Assembly (NCBI GenBank): GCA_036172665.1 | Contig: CM069872.1 | Location: forward strand, 55,538,101 to 55,602,100 | DNA: 64,000 nucleotides | Reading direction: 5' to 3' | Origin: Prosopocoilus inquinatus | Taxonomy: Eukaryota; Arthropoda; Insecta; Coleoptera; Lucanidae | Part shown: in pieces, positions 61,001 to 64,000 of the stretch | Numbering within the stretch: the first letter of the stretch is position 1 | Layout: each line of letters starts with the position of its first letter | Translations under genes and position numbers: made by a program | Notes under the pieces: generated by a model | What the model saw: only the letters and a program-made list of their open reading frames with translations | Database searches by the model: none | What the model was told of the DNA's origin: nothing

Positions 61001-64000
61001 TGGATTGCCTATACCTACCGTATAGGTTTCTTATTTATTGGAATAGGCCGATTATATTTCAAACAAAGGGACTAAATGCTAATAAAACTAACAGCTTTTT
61101 GCACGCACGTCTTTTCTGGAATGGAGAAGAACCGGAAAATTGTAAAAACATTTCAAAATTAAGAAAGGTGCATCATTCGTGGTCGCCACTCACCGGGAAA
61201 AGTCAGGGAATTTGTAAAACGTTCACGGAATTCGCTTGTTTTAATTGCAAAAGTCGGGGAAAACAACTGAAAAACTGGAAAATTGTTTTTAGTATTAAAG
61301 AAGATAAAACAATTGCATGTGATCTAAAAGAATTGTGCAAAAAGTTTATTACGTTTTTCGTGAAAAAAGACGTTGTTGAGCGTGGGTGTCATCAATTAGG
61401 CAACCGTGCAAGCGGTTGTGTTCATCGGGTTGCCTACACAAAGACTTTATTTTATTTTATTTATTTAATTTTTTTTTTATTTTTTATTTTGGCAAACAGA
61501 CGCGTTATCAACATTCTTCATTGCTTAAAATTTCTAAGGGGCAATTTAACAATTTTCTTTACAGTACACGCGATAATAAATAAATAAATAAATGACCAGT
61601 TTTGAATTCTGTTCGGAAGTTAAGTAAAAAAGACGTTTAAAAAAGAAGTCGACGCGACACGTTTCGACGAAAATAAAAAGAAAACCCTGTTTGTAAAGTT
61701 CACGATTACGTCTGATGCTGTTTGCAACCCCCCCCCCCCCCCCGCCCTCGCCCCCCTCCCAGAAACATGAGGGAATGAATTGGATTTCGGTGACGTTTAA
61801 AAACCGAACTTCTTTTCTGAAATTAAGAAAAATGGAAAATTGTTCTAAATATTAAAAGAAAAAAAAAAAACTAAGACAATTGCACTATTTCAGTGAATCG
61901 TAAAAAATTTAATCGCATTTTTAACAAAGAAAAAAAATTTGTGCCTTTAGTATAGGCAACCCCGTAAACGCCTGCGCTCGTAGTGATGCCTACATTAAGC
62001 CTCATTGGTTTTTTTTTAAGTTAATTTATTTATAATTATTTTTTTGAAACAAACAAGCATAATATAAGAAAAATTGTTGTTAATTCGTAAATGTTTCCTA
62101 CGTGTAATTAATGAAATTAAATTAATTAAATAATGGAAAAAAAAGTTCTTCGCGCCTTTAGTACAGGCAACTCCGCAAGCGCCTGTGCTCGTCGTGTTGC
62201 CTGGATTAAGGCTCATTGGTTTTTTATTAAGTTAATTAATTTATTATTGATTTATTTATTTTTTGAAACAAACAAGCATATTAAAAATTTTTTTAGTAAT
62301 TCGTAAATGTCCCCACACGTGTAATACGGAGAAAATTAATGAAATTAAATGAATTAAAAAATGAACCAGAAAAAAGATGTTCTTAGCGCCTTTAGTGTAG
62401 GCAATCCCGTAAAGCGTGTGCTCATTGTGTTGCCTACATTAAGGCTTATTGGATTACATCGAAACTTAAAAAGAATTAAATTACTAACTTTTATGCGCCT
62501 GTTATTTCTATTTTTCGGATATCAGGAAGATTTAAAAAAATAAGGAAAATTGTTTAAATCTGTTGTTTAATTAATTGCGAATTTTTTGGAGGAAAAGTCG
62601 GGGAAAATCTGCAAAAAAGTCGGGGGATGTTTTAATAAAAATAAAGTGGGAACTCAGATCATTGCATTTAATTAATTTTAATGGTTTTTCCAGCGAAGAA
62701 AATCTGGGACCGTTTTTGACGAAAGTAGTAGTAAATGGGGAACCCCCATAATAAGACGGTTTGTTTTCAGTTAATCCCTGGCAGGAAGCTGTAATAAAAT
62801 TAAAGTGGCGACTCTGTTCATTGCATTTAATTAGTTTCAGCAGTGAAAAAATCTTAAATAATCGTTATTTTCGATGAAAGTAAATGGGGGAACCCCCGTA
62901 ATGAGACGGTTTATTTTGTTTTTTTAGTGAAACCGCAAGACTGAAGCGAAACGAATCCATGTCAAGTAAATCTCGGCTGGTCTACAACCCCCAGGAACAT
63001 CCCTACGGTTTGCTGCCGGCGCCTTACCACTGCGGTAAATACCTGCGATGCCGGAAGCTACCTTTTCAATTACCCTACGATCTGTGGTGGCAACACACAC
63101 ACTCACAACTGCCCGGGAGAGACGCAGTGCCCTCTTGGAATTATAAAAAAATCAGAACCAACGTTTACAACGTTAAGATAACAGCTGGCACCTGCGAGCC
63201 CCAACCCTGCAATTGCACCCCCTGCGATGGCTGCGGCGACGATTGCATCAACCGGCTGGTGCTTGCCGAATGCCCCGCAAGTCACAAATGCCAGAATCAG
63301 AGGATCCAGAAGCACGAATGGTCGCCGGGGATAGAAAAATTCATGACTGACTCGAAGGTAATTTTAATTACAACACGTCTTTTCTAATTAAGTGTGTCTT
63401 TGATTATTTAATTTTGTCAAATGGCTATAAAATATTCACGTGGCATTTGAAATGATTTAACTGATCAAGGACAAAAACGATTTTATTTCCATAGGTCATT
63501 GAATTATTAAAAAAATAAAGATTGACGTGTTAAAGTCTGCTTTACTTTTTCTTCTTCTTCTTTTTTTACTTATGGCAATTGGTTATAAAACCATGGGCCA
63601 AACACTTACGTTAATCTTTTAAATTTAATAATTATTTGCCTATGCTTTACTTAATTGATTGTTTCTTTTTGTCGTGTTTCGCACAATAGGGATGGGGCGT
63701 TCGCACCAATCTACCAATCAGAAACGGAGAATTCATTTTGGAGTACGTGGGGGAAGTCGTGTCGGATCAAGAATTCAAGGAGCGCATGGCCACCCGCTAC
63801 GTGAACGACACCCACCATTACTGCTTGCACTTGGACGGGGGCCTCGTGATAGACGGGCACAGGATGGGGGGCGACGGTCGCTTCGTCAATCACTCCTGCC
63901 AACCCAACTGCGAAATGCAGAAGTGGTCGGTGAACGGGCAGTTCCGCATGGCCCTGTTCGCCCTGCGCGACATCCAAGCGGGGGAAGAACTCACCTACGA
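33871..64000 (+). CDS. ash1: ASH1 histone H3K36 methyltransferase, trithorax group (partial, runs off right edge)
   Basis: Six coding exons join in frame: 33871-34074, 35069-35581, 56166-56367, 56431-59920, 62928-63357 and 63690 to the window end, about 1,717 residues so far. ASH1 methylates histone H3 Lys 36 and maintains active homeotic gene states. Order of parts: acidic Ser/Asp-rich N-terminus, Ser-rich and Lys-rich linkers, AT-hooks (KRGRPRKF about 405; VGRPP and GPGRPPKHK about 540-556), a long Lys-rich disordered region, AWS zinc-cysteine domain (about 1555-1605), then SET with [25 protein letters not shown] and GEELTY. The exon order and the AWS-SET pair identify the gene. Post-SET, bromo, PHD and BAH domains expected in the family would lie beyond 64000. 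The second intron is 20.6 kb and repeat-filled. Confidence 0.95.
34526..34682. mobile_element. Foldback with CACTCAACGTTTCG arms, copy 2 (ash1 intron 1)
   Basis: AACAAAGTTTTTTAGTCTTG to ACACACTCAACGTTTCGCTG faces its complement, ending TTCAAGATTAAAAAAACTTT. The arms are about 70 bp and the total 157 bp. The same arm phrase as 30539-30730 and 51966-52043, but with other substitutions. Confidence 0.85.
34877..35034. mobile_element. 158 bp element with ~50 bp inverted termini, just upstream of ash1 exon 2
   Basis: Both ends start CATTAGACCTGACCGTAATA (the right end as complement). The near-perfect inverted match continues through GGACCGTATCC to about 50 bp. The ~55 bp centre has no ORF. The right end is only 34 bp before the exon 2 acceptor. 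Confidence 0.88.
35069..35581 (+). CDS. ash1: ash1 exon 2
   Basis: The acceptor AATTTTATCAG at 35068 is the one that keeps phase 0 with exon 1; another AG at 35075 would break the frame. It encodes 171 residues, Ser-rich ([15 protein letters not shown]) then Lys/Arg-rich, and ends AATCAAAAG|GTAAGA in phase 0. Confidence 0.88.
35673..35870. mobile_element. Diverged foldback with ATTCCCATGGTAACA centre
   Basis: Begins TTAGGCCCAG and contains AGTTAAAGCTTCACTTTATT, ATTCCCATGGTAACA and, later, ACTTTTATAAACTAACGCTT. Same layout as the better-preserved copy at 35872-35978. Confidence 0.5.
35872..35978. mobile_element. 107 bp foldback, ~35 bp arms
   Basis: AGGCCTGGTATTATAAAGGC on the left and ATTTATAATACCGGGTCT on the right are inverted matches that continue inward through AGTTAGCTTTAACT and AGTTAAAGTTAACT, around ATTCCCATGGTAACA. 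Confidence 0.75.
35979..36358. other. ash1 intron 2, nothing recognised
   Basis: AT-rich intron sequence without tandem or inverted order that I could see. Confidence 0.4.
36359..36862. mobile_element. Dispersed element beginning GGGTTCCCACTC, containing a TATAGGCAACC hairpin
   Basis: Starts CAGGGTTCCCACTCATCGGG with AAAAGTCAGGGAATTG and AAGTCGGGGAATTTGC. The hairpin is at 36580-36630. The tail has AAAAGTCAGGGCAG and ATGAAAATAAACGTTGACG. The same order of phrases is seen in ash1 intron 4, where the tail reads AATAAAGTGGGAACCCT, an inverse match of the head. Confidence 0.7.
36580..36630 (+). repeat. TATAGGCAACC hairpin family, copy 3
   Basis: TATAGGCAACC opens and GGTTGCCTATA closes, an 11 bp perfect stem around a 29-base loop. 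The preceding GATCTTCAA matches copy 6 (GATCCTCAA). Confidence 0.9.
36863..37640. other. ash1 intron 2, no gene recognised
   Basis: Contains ATACAGGGTGATCATTTTTA near 36886, a phrase resembling repeat ends elsewhere, and short spurious ORFs. Nothing else is supported. Confidence 0.4.
37641..38640. repeat. A-rich strand-asymmetric block with AAACAAAAGACGATCGAT core
   Basis: Dense AACAAACAAAAGACAATCGA phrases. At 38370-38460 GACGATCGATTA(C/T) followed by CAAAC repeats about every 22-25 bp. This is the reverse-complement form of the TCGATCGTCTTTTGTTT phrase seen in the T-rich blocks. Confidence 0.75.
38641..39540. repeat. Three tandem ~295-317 bp units with AAGTGGCGCCATCT
   Basis: GGCGCCATCT in the context TTCAAATGTAAGTGGCGCCA occurs at 38704, 39021 and 39315. 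Each unit continues with GAGTTTCAAA, AATTTCTTCTTCAAGAGA, GAGTTTTTCTAAC and AAAATTTTGACAA. Confidence 0.88.
39541..40230. repeat. Tandem ~185-205 bp units with CCAAGGTCA phrases
   Basis: ACAGTGCC(C/T)CCTCACCTGTCC-type starts lie at about 39609, 39794 and 39998. Units share GGTTTGGTTTAGTTTGATT and ACCAAGGCCAAGTCAAGGCC. Confidence 0.85.
40320..40761 (+). promoter_or_regulatory. ash1: Candidate internal ash1 promoter
   Basis: A GC- and CpG-richer island within the AT-rich intron, including GCGCGCGTTGGCGCGCACG near 40576. An arthropod initiator-type TCAGT at 40612 follows GCTGCTCA. It directly precedes the open leader of the candidate alternative exon at 40762. No TATA or DPE match was found. Confidence 0.45.
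40762..40884 (+). CDS. Candidate alternative first exon of ash1 (41 codons)
   Basis: ATG at 40762 is followed by 41 codons ending CACATTCAG|GTACAG, a good donor, in phase 0. Ash1 exon 3 begins in phase 0 at 56166, so the two join in frame. An in-frame TAG at 40726 shows this ATG is the first available. The peptide (start [15 protein letters not shown], end HSQDYDHIQ) has balanced composition unlike the surrounding low-complexity ORFs. I do not recognise it. It could instead be the start of an unrelated nested gene, but no other downstream exon was found before ash1 exon 3. Confidence 0.55.
40885..41440. other. ash1 intron 2, nothing recognised
   Basis: AT-rich intron sequence with T- and A-runs. 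No repeat order or open frame of note. Confidence 0.4.
41441..42410. repeat. Four tandem ~267 bp units beginning TATACAGGGTGTGTCTG
   Basis: ATACAGG(G/C)TGTGTCTGAATTG lies at about 41447, 41714, 41981 and 42256 (spacing 267, 267 and 275). Each unit continues CCAAACTTTACC, CGGAACAAAA and TTCAAAAGTTACGC. An inverted copy lies at 43144-43275. ORF 41456-41941 is a translation of the repeat. Confidence 0.9.
42411..43143. repeat. Spacer with a 402 bp-spaced direct repeat
   Basis: ATTCAATTTAATTCCCA(C/T)GAAAAGCTCGA occurs near 42503 and 42905, followed in both by an AGCTGCA- or ACTGCA-(C/T) phrase. It lies between the direct 267 bp array and its inverted copy. Confidence 0.6.
43144..43275. repeat. 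Inverted copy of the 267 bp unit end
   Basis: Reading the complement gives TATACAGGGTGTATTTGAATT, ACAAACTTTAC, AAAGTTCCTG and CCTTAAAAAGTTACGCG, matching the array at 41441-42410 in opposite orientation. Confidence 0.82.
43482..43599. mobile_element. 118 bp element with GGCCCGATTTCTTCACC inverted ends
   Basis: GGCCCGATTTCTTCACCTAC on the left is matched by AGGTGAAAAAAATCGGACC on the right. Inner arms continue through TGATAAATT and AATTTATCA. No ORF. Non-autonomous inverted-repeat element by structure. Confidence 0.8.
43741..44059. mobile_element. 319 bp TA-flanked element with 22 bp inverted ends
   Basis: The left end CAGAGTGTTTGGAAATTGCT(AG) and the right end, as complement, CAGGGTGTTTGGAAATTGCT(AG) match at 21 of 22 positions. 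TA flanks both sides, as in Tc1/mariner-type target duplications. Internally it contains a CAGTGGCGCACCG phrase but no transposase ORF. Confidence 0.82.
44060..44689. other. ash1 intron 2, nothing recognised
   Basis: No repeat structure or coding sequence supported. The ORF 44563-44808 overlaps the next foldback. Confidence 0.4.
44690..44790. mobile_element. ~100 bp foldback with GATTTCCATGACAACGG arms
   Basis: TGATTTCCATGACAACGGTC near 44693 is matched by CCGTTGTCATGGAAATTA near 44768, with GATC flanking inside both arms. No coding capacity. Confidence 0.7.
44940..45055. mobile_element. Weak inverted-repeat element (AAAGCGAGGAT arms)
   Basis: CTCATCACCAAAGCGAGGAT faces ATCCTCGCTTTACTCATCAC about 85 bp on. 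The arms are ~20 bp with one bulge. Small size and lack of an ORF suggest a decayed foldback. Confidence 0.5.
45056..46177. other. ash1 intron 2, no gene; possible small inverted repeat
   Basis: CCGGTGCACACGAGCG near 45553 and CAGTGTGCACGTAGCC near 45599 form an imperfect inverted pair about 65 bp long. A GGC trinucleotide run lies near 45212-45225. Nothing else is recognised. Confidence 0.4.
46178..46404. mobile_element. MITE-like element with ACCAGGGAAGAGAATTC ends (copy 2)
   Basis: ATTACCAGGGAAGAGAATTC on the left and CCCGAATTCTTGTCCCTGTT on the right. Inner phrases (GTGTTGAACGG, CGAATGTATTATTTA, CCGCGCATCCTATGCG) are diverged complements of those at 11958-12163. Both copies also share the flank CACCGCGGCG or TACCGCGGCG, so the true element may be longer. 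Confidence 0.65.
46405..46849. other. ash1 intron 2, fragment of a dispersed repeat
   Basis: AACGATCGTAGGTTGTCGCTGTATAA near 46458-46483 is a complement-type match to the repeat at 31931-32540. The rest is AT-rich with nothing recognised. Confidence 0.45.
46850..47700. repeat. A-rich strand-asymmetric block with ACAAAACACTGTCGATTTT
   Basis: AAAGTAAAACAAAACACTGTCGATTTTAACAGAAAC-like phrases recur near 47090, 47176 and 47524. AAAGACAATCGATTTTAAAG lies near 47377. Same style as 37641-38640. Confidence 0.72.
47701..48780. repeat. Degenerate ~200-240 bp units with ACAGGCTGTCCATAAAT
   Basis: TATACAGG(C)TGTCC(A/G)(T/C)AAAT or variants lie near 47930, 48014, 48234, 48433 and 48658, most followed by CAAATTTCCGCG. 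CGAATTAAATCCAATAGATG also occurs twice (near 47714 and 47956). (TC)n runs lie near 48598-48625. Confidence 0.7.
48781..50150. other. ash1 intron 2, no gene; CAG and CA microsatellites
   Basis: A CAG run near 49747-49760 and an (AC)n run near 49776-49794. Short ORFs (49084-49266, 49285-49488, 49795-50007) have no recognisable content. Confidence 0.4.
50151..51800. repeat. Tandem array, 12 units of ~139-141 bp, each with a TTTTCCTC/GAAGAAAA hairpin
   Basis: CTGTAATGTTTTCCTC lies at about 50210, 50351, 50490, 50629, 50768, 50908, 51047, 51185, 51325, 51464, 51600 and 51744. Each unit has GTTTTCCTCAGAAGAAAACG, a perfect 7 bp stem, and AAATTCGAACGAGAAGAATT. Units are open over ~60 codons in more than one frame and on both strands. 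Probably incidental. Confidence 0.93.
51966..52043. mobile_element. Foldback with GCACTCAACG arms, copy 3
   Basis: GGAAAGAGCACTCAACGCTT faces AAACGTTGAGTGCTCTTTCC, about 30 bp arms and 78 bp total. The arm core matches copies at 30539 and 34526, but the outer arm sequence differs. Confidence 0.78.
52370..53400. repeat. Degenerate array of GGGTTGACCTTGAAAC/GAGA phrases
   Basis: TGACCTTGA or a one-base variant occurs near 52375, 52438, 52521, 52571, 52690, 52741, 52820, 53041, 53096, 53330 and 53380, often preceded by GGTTAGATCGGGT. The complement TCAAGGTCA is the FTZ-F1/ERR-type nuclear receptor half-site. Period is irregular (50-220 bp). A separate foldback is inserted at 52893-53025. Confidence 0.78.
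52893..53025. mobile_element. 133 bp element with AAGGCGTTTACGGA inverted ends
   Basis: AAGGCGTTTACGGAGAC on the left and GTTTCCGTAAACGCCTT on the right, with inner CCGATTAACCCGAT and ATTAATCGGATT also inverted. No ORF. It interrupts the array at 52370-53400. Confidence 0.82.
53401..53718. other. ash1 intron 2, nothing recognised
   Basis: T-rich sequence with AAACAAACAAACAAGC near 53474. No structure supported. Confidence 0.4.
53719..53799 (+). repeat. TATAGGCAACC hairpin family, copy 4 (long loop)
   Basis: TATAGGCAACCCAT opens and ATGGGTTGCCTATA closes, a 14 bp perfect stem with a ~53-base loop, longer than in other copies. It is followed by CTAAGACCTT, as in copy 6. Confidence 0.9.
53800..54410. 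other. ash1 intron 2, nothing recognised
   Basis: AT-rich. No tandem or inverted order seen beyond short runs. Confidence 0.4.
54411..54454 (+). repeat. TATAGGCAACC hairpin family, copy 5 (compensatory stem change)
   Basis: TGTAGGCAACC opens and GGTTTGCCTACA closes. The A to G change in the opening arm is matched by T to C in the closing arm. The outer stem extends to CGCCTTCGG and CTTAGGCG. Confidence 0.88.
54455..56165. other. End of ash1 intron 2, nothing recognised
   Basis: AT-rich, with CATT and CATC tetranucleotide runs near 55345-55375. It ends in the acceptor TTTTTTCTTTGCAG at 56165. ORFs 54434-54694 and 55398-55601 have no splice or family support. Confidence 0.45.
56166..56367 (+). 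CDS. ash1: ash1 exon 3
   Basis: A strong acceptor is followed by ATGGCTTC in phase 0. It encodes 67 residues plus one base, with [12 protein letters not shown] and [20 protein letters not shown], ending CAGACCG|GTAAGT. Since it starts with ATG it could also open a shorter isoform. Confidence 0.9.
56431..59920 (+). CDS. ash1: ash1 exon 4 (large central exon)
   Basis: The acceptor CGAATGCCAG after a 63 bp intron completes a split Val codon; the exon continues 1,162 codons plus two bases to GACGA|GTGAGT. It encodes the AT-hooks ([26 protein letters not shown]), many Lys/Ser/Asn-rich disordered segments, a His/Lys-rich run ([11 protein letters not shown]) and conserved-looking islands ([72 protein letters not shown]). 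The last island resembles the region preceding AWS in ASH1 proteins. GC is much higher than in the introns. Long minus-strand ORFs here are antisense shadows. Confidence 0.95.
59921..60720. mobile_element. ash1 intron 4: dispersed elements with AGTGGGAACCC-type ends
   Basis: CAGGGTCCCCCCAACCCTCC near 59961, GGAAAAGTCAGAGGATT near 59993 and hairpin copy 6 at 60184. Two successive tails follow: GGGGAATGCTTCAATGAAAATAAAGTGACAACCC near 60500-60537 and its near repeat ending AATAAAGTGGGAACCCT near 60692-60708. The head and tail are inverse matches, suggesting a terminal-inverted-repeat element with a duplicated tail. Confidence 0.65.
60184..60231 (+). repeat. TATAGGCAACC hairpin family, copy 6
   Basis: TATAGGCAACC opens and GGTTGCCTATA closes, a perfect 11 bp stem; the flank CTAAGACTT matches copy 4. 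Confidence 0.92.
60970..61013 (+). repeat. TATAGGCAACC hairpin family, copy 7
   Basis: TATAGGCAACC opens and GGATTGCCTATA closes, preceded by GCTTTAG. The loop ACAAACGATTATGCTCAT is of the common type. Confidence 0.9.
61160..61390. mobile_element. ash1 intron 4: partial dispersed element head
   Basis: GTGGTCGCCACTCACCGGGA, AAAAGTCAGGGAATTTG and AAAGTCGGGGAAAAC match the head of the element at 36359-36862 and lead into hairpin copy 8. The ORF 61000-61587 spans this repeat and hairpins and is not a gene. Confidence 0.6.
61396..61438 (+). repeat. TATAGGCAACC hairpin family, copy 8
   Basis: TTAGGCAACC opens and GGGTTGCCTACA closes. The loop is GTGCAAGCGGTTGTGTTCAT. Confidence 0.85.
61951..61994 (+). 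repeat. TATAGGCAACC hairpin family, copy 9
   Basis: TATAGGCAACC opens and GATGCCTACA closes, flanked by GCCTTTAG and TTAAGCC, which extend the stem. Confidence 0.82.
62161..62203 (+). repeat. TATAGGCAACC hairpin family, copy 10
   Basis: GTACAGGCAAC opens and GTTGCCTGGA closes, flanked by CGCCTTTA and TTAAGGC. The inner pairing CAGGCAAC/GTTGCCTG is perfect because two changes compensate. Confidence 0.85.
62397..62440 (+). repeat. TATAGGCAACC hairpin family, copy 11
   Basis: TGTAGGCAATC opens and TGTTGCCTACA closes, flanked by GCGCCTTTAG and TTAAGGCTT. The outer A to G / T to C pair is the same compensated change as in copy 5. Confidence 0.85.
62575..62905. repeat. ash1 intron 4: element tails and ~130 bp duplication
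   Basis: GGAAAAGTCGGGGAAAATCTG and AAATAAAGTGGGAACTCAG near 62594-62654 are a tail copy. GTAAATGGGGAACCCCC with AATAAGACGG near 62730 recurs as GTAAATGGGGGAACCCCCG with AATGAGACGG near 62880. GGGGAACCCCC is itself a palindrome. Confidence 0.65.
62928..63357 (+). CDS. ash1: ash1 exon 5: pre-SET AWS domain
   Basis: The acceptor TTGTTTTTTTAG completes the split Asp codon from exon 4; 143 codons follow to GACTCGAAG|GTAATT in phase 0. The AWS (associated-with-SET) cysteine cluster reads ...[19 protein letters not shown] followed by [20 protein letters not shown], with the Cys spacing of zinc-binding AWS domains in ASH1/NSD/SETD2. [20 protein letters not shown] and LPYDLWWQH are typical of the region just before AWS in ASH1. 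The exon ends inside the KGWG motif. Confidence 0.95.
63690..64000 (+). CDS. ash1: ash1 exon 6: SET domain (partial at window end)
   Basis: The acceptor TTCGCACAATAG is followed in phase 0 by [20 protein letters not shown], the SAM-binding start of [15 protein letters not shown], then [31 protein letters not shown] (catalytic pseudoknot, with Asn-His and Cys) and AGEELTYD, where the window ends. No inactivating change is visible. The post-SET Cys cluster lies beyond the edge. Confidence 0.96.

Noticed and set aside
61000..61587. 195-codon + strand ORF
   Set aside because: Spans two hairpin copies and a dispersed element in ash1 intron 4; starts at an ATG inside repeat DNA.
1..64000. tRNA, rRNA, transposase or reverse transcriptase genes
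   Set aside because: Looked for cloverleaf B-box phrases, DDE/DDD and RT motifs in the translated frames; none seen.

Overview
The window looks like nuclear DNA of an insect, with a beetle favoured but not proven. It is AT-rich. Genes have spliced exons with GT-AG introns, some only 56-63 bp, and two products are recognisable arthropod orthologues (ASH1 and alkaline ceramidase). Most of the 64 kb is intergenic or intronic sequence filled with tandem arrays, foldback elements and strand-asymmetric low-complexity DNA. No bacterial, viral or intact transposase/reverse transcriptase coding region was seen.

Layout. (1) 1-7.3 kb: TG-rich repeats, then two arrays of ~130-145 bp units, then the last two exons (7016-7334) of an unrecognised + strand gene that starts outside the window. 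(2) 7.3-18.8 kb: intergenic DNA with a ~266 bp array, an exactly phased 184 bp satellite interrupted by a small terminal-inverted-repeat element, and arrays carrying CGCCATCTCTT. (3) 18.85-27.44 kb, minus strand: a five-exon gene for a type II membrane glycoside hydrolase family 31 (GH31) protein with a trefoil domain. Both catalytic aspartates appear to be replaced, so it is probably a pseudoenzyme. Its 1.15 kb second intron holds, on the opposite strand, a complete four-exon alkaline ceramidase (bwa/ACER type) with all expected metal and calcium ligands. Five GATAAG sites lie just upstream of the GH31 start. (4) 27.7-33.8 kb: a minisatellite with a 524 bp higher-order repeat, several foldbacks and a T-rich block. 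(5) 33.87-64.0 kb, plus strand: ash1, the trithorax-group H3K36 methyltransferase. Six coding exons are visible, encoding acidic/serine-rich N-terminal segments, AT-hooks, the AWS domain and most of the SET domain. The gene runs off the right edge. Its 20.6 kb second intron holds many arrays and foldbacks plus a well-formed candidate alternative first exon (40762-40884) that splices in frame to exon 3.

The most unusual structure is a family of eleven short hairpins built on TATAGGCAACC ... GGTTGCCTATA. All are in the same orientation, some have compensatory stem changes, and nine lie in ash1 introns (six of them in intron 4). At least some are embedded in a larger dispersed repeat whose ends resemble GGGTTCCCACT and AGTGGGAACCC. 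A second hairpin family, with CACTCAACGTTTCGC in its arms, occurs three times.

The three identified genes have no obvious joint pathway. ASH1 is a chromatin regulator, the ceramidase is a sphingolipid enzyme of internal membranes, and the GH31-like protein is a predicted surface or endomembrane glycoprotein. Splice sites were assigned by eye from GT/AG signals and reading-frame continuity; no alignment or search was run.
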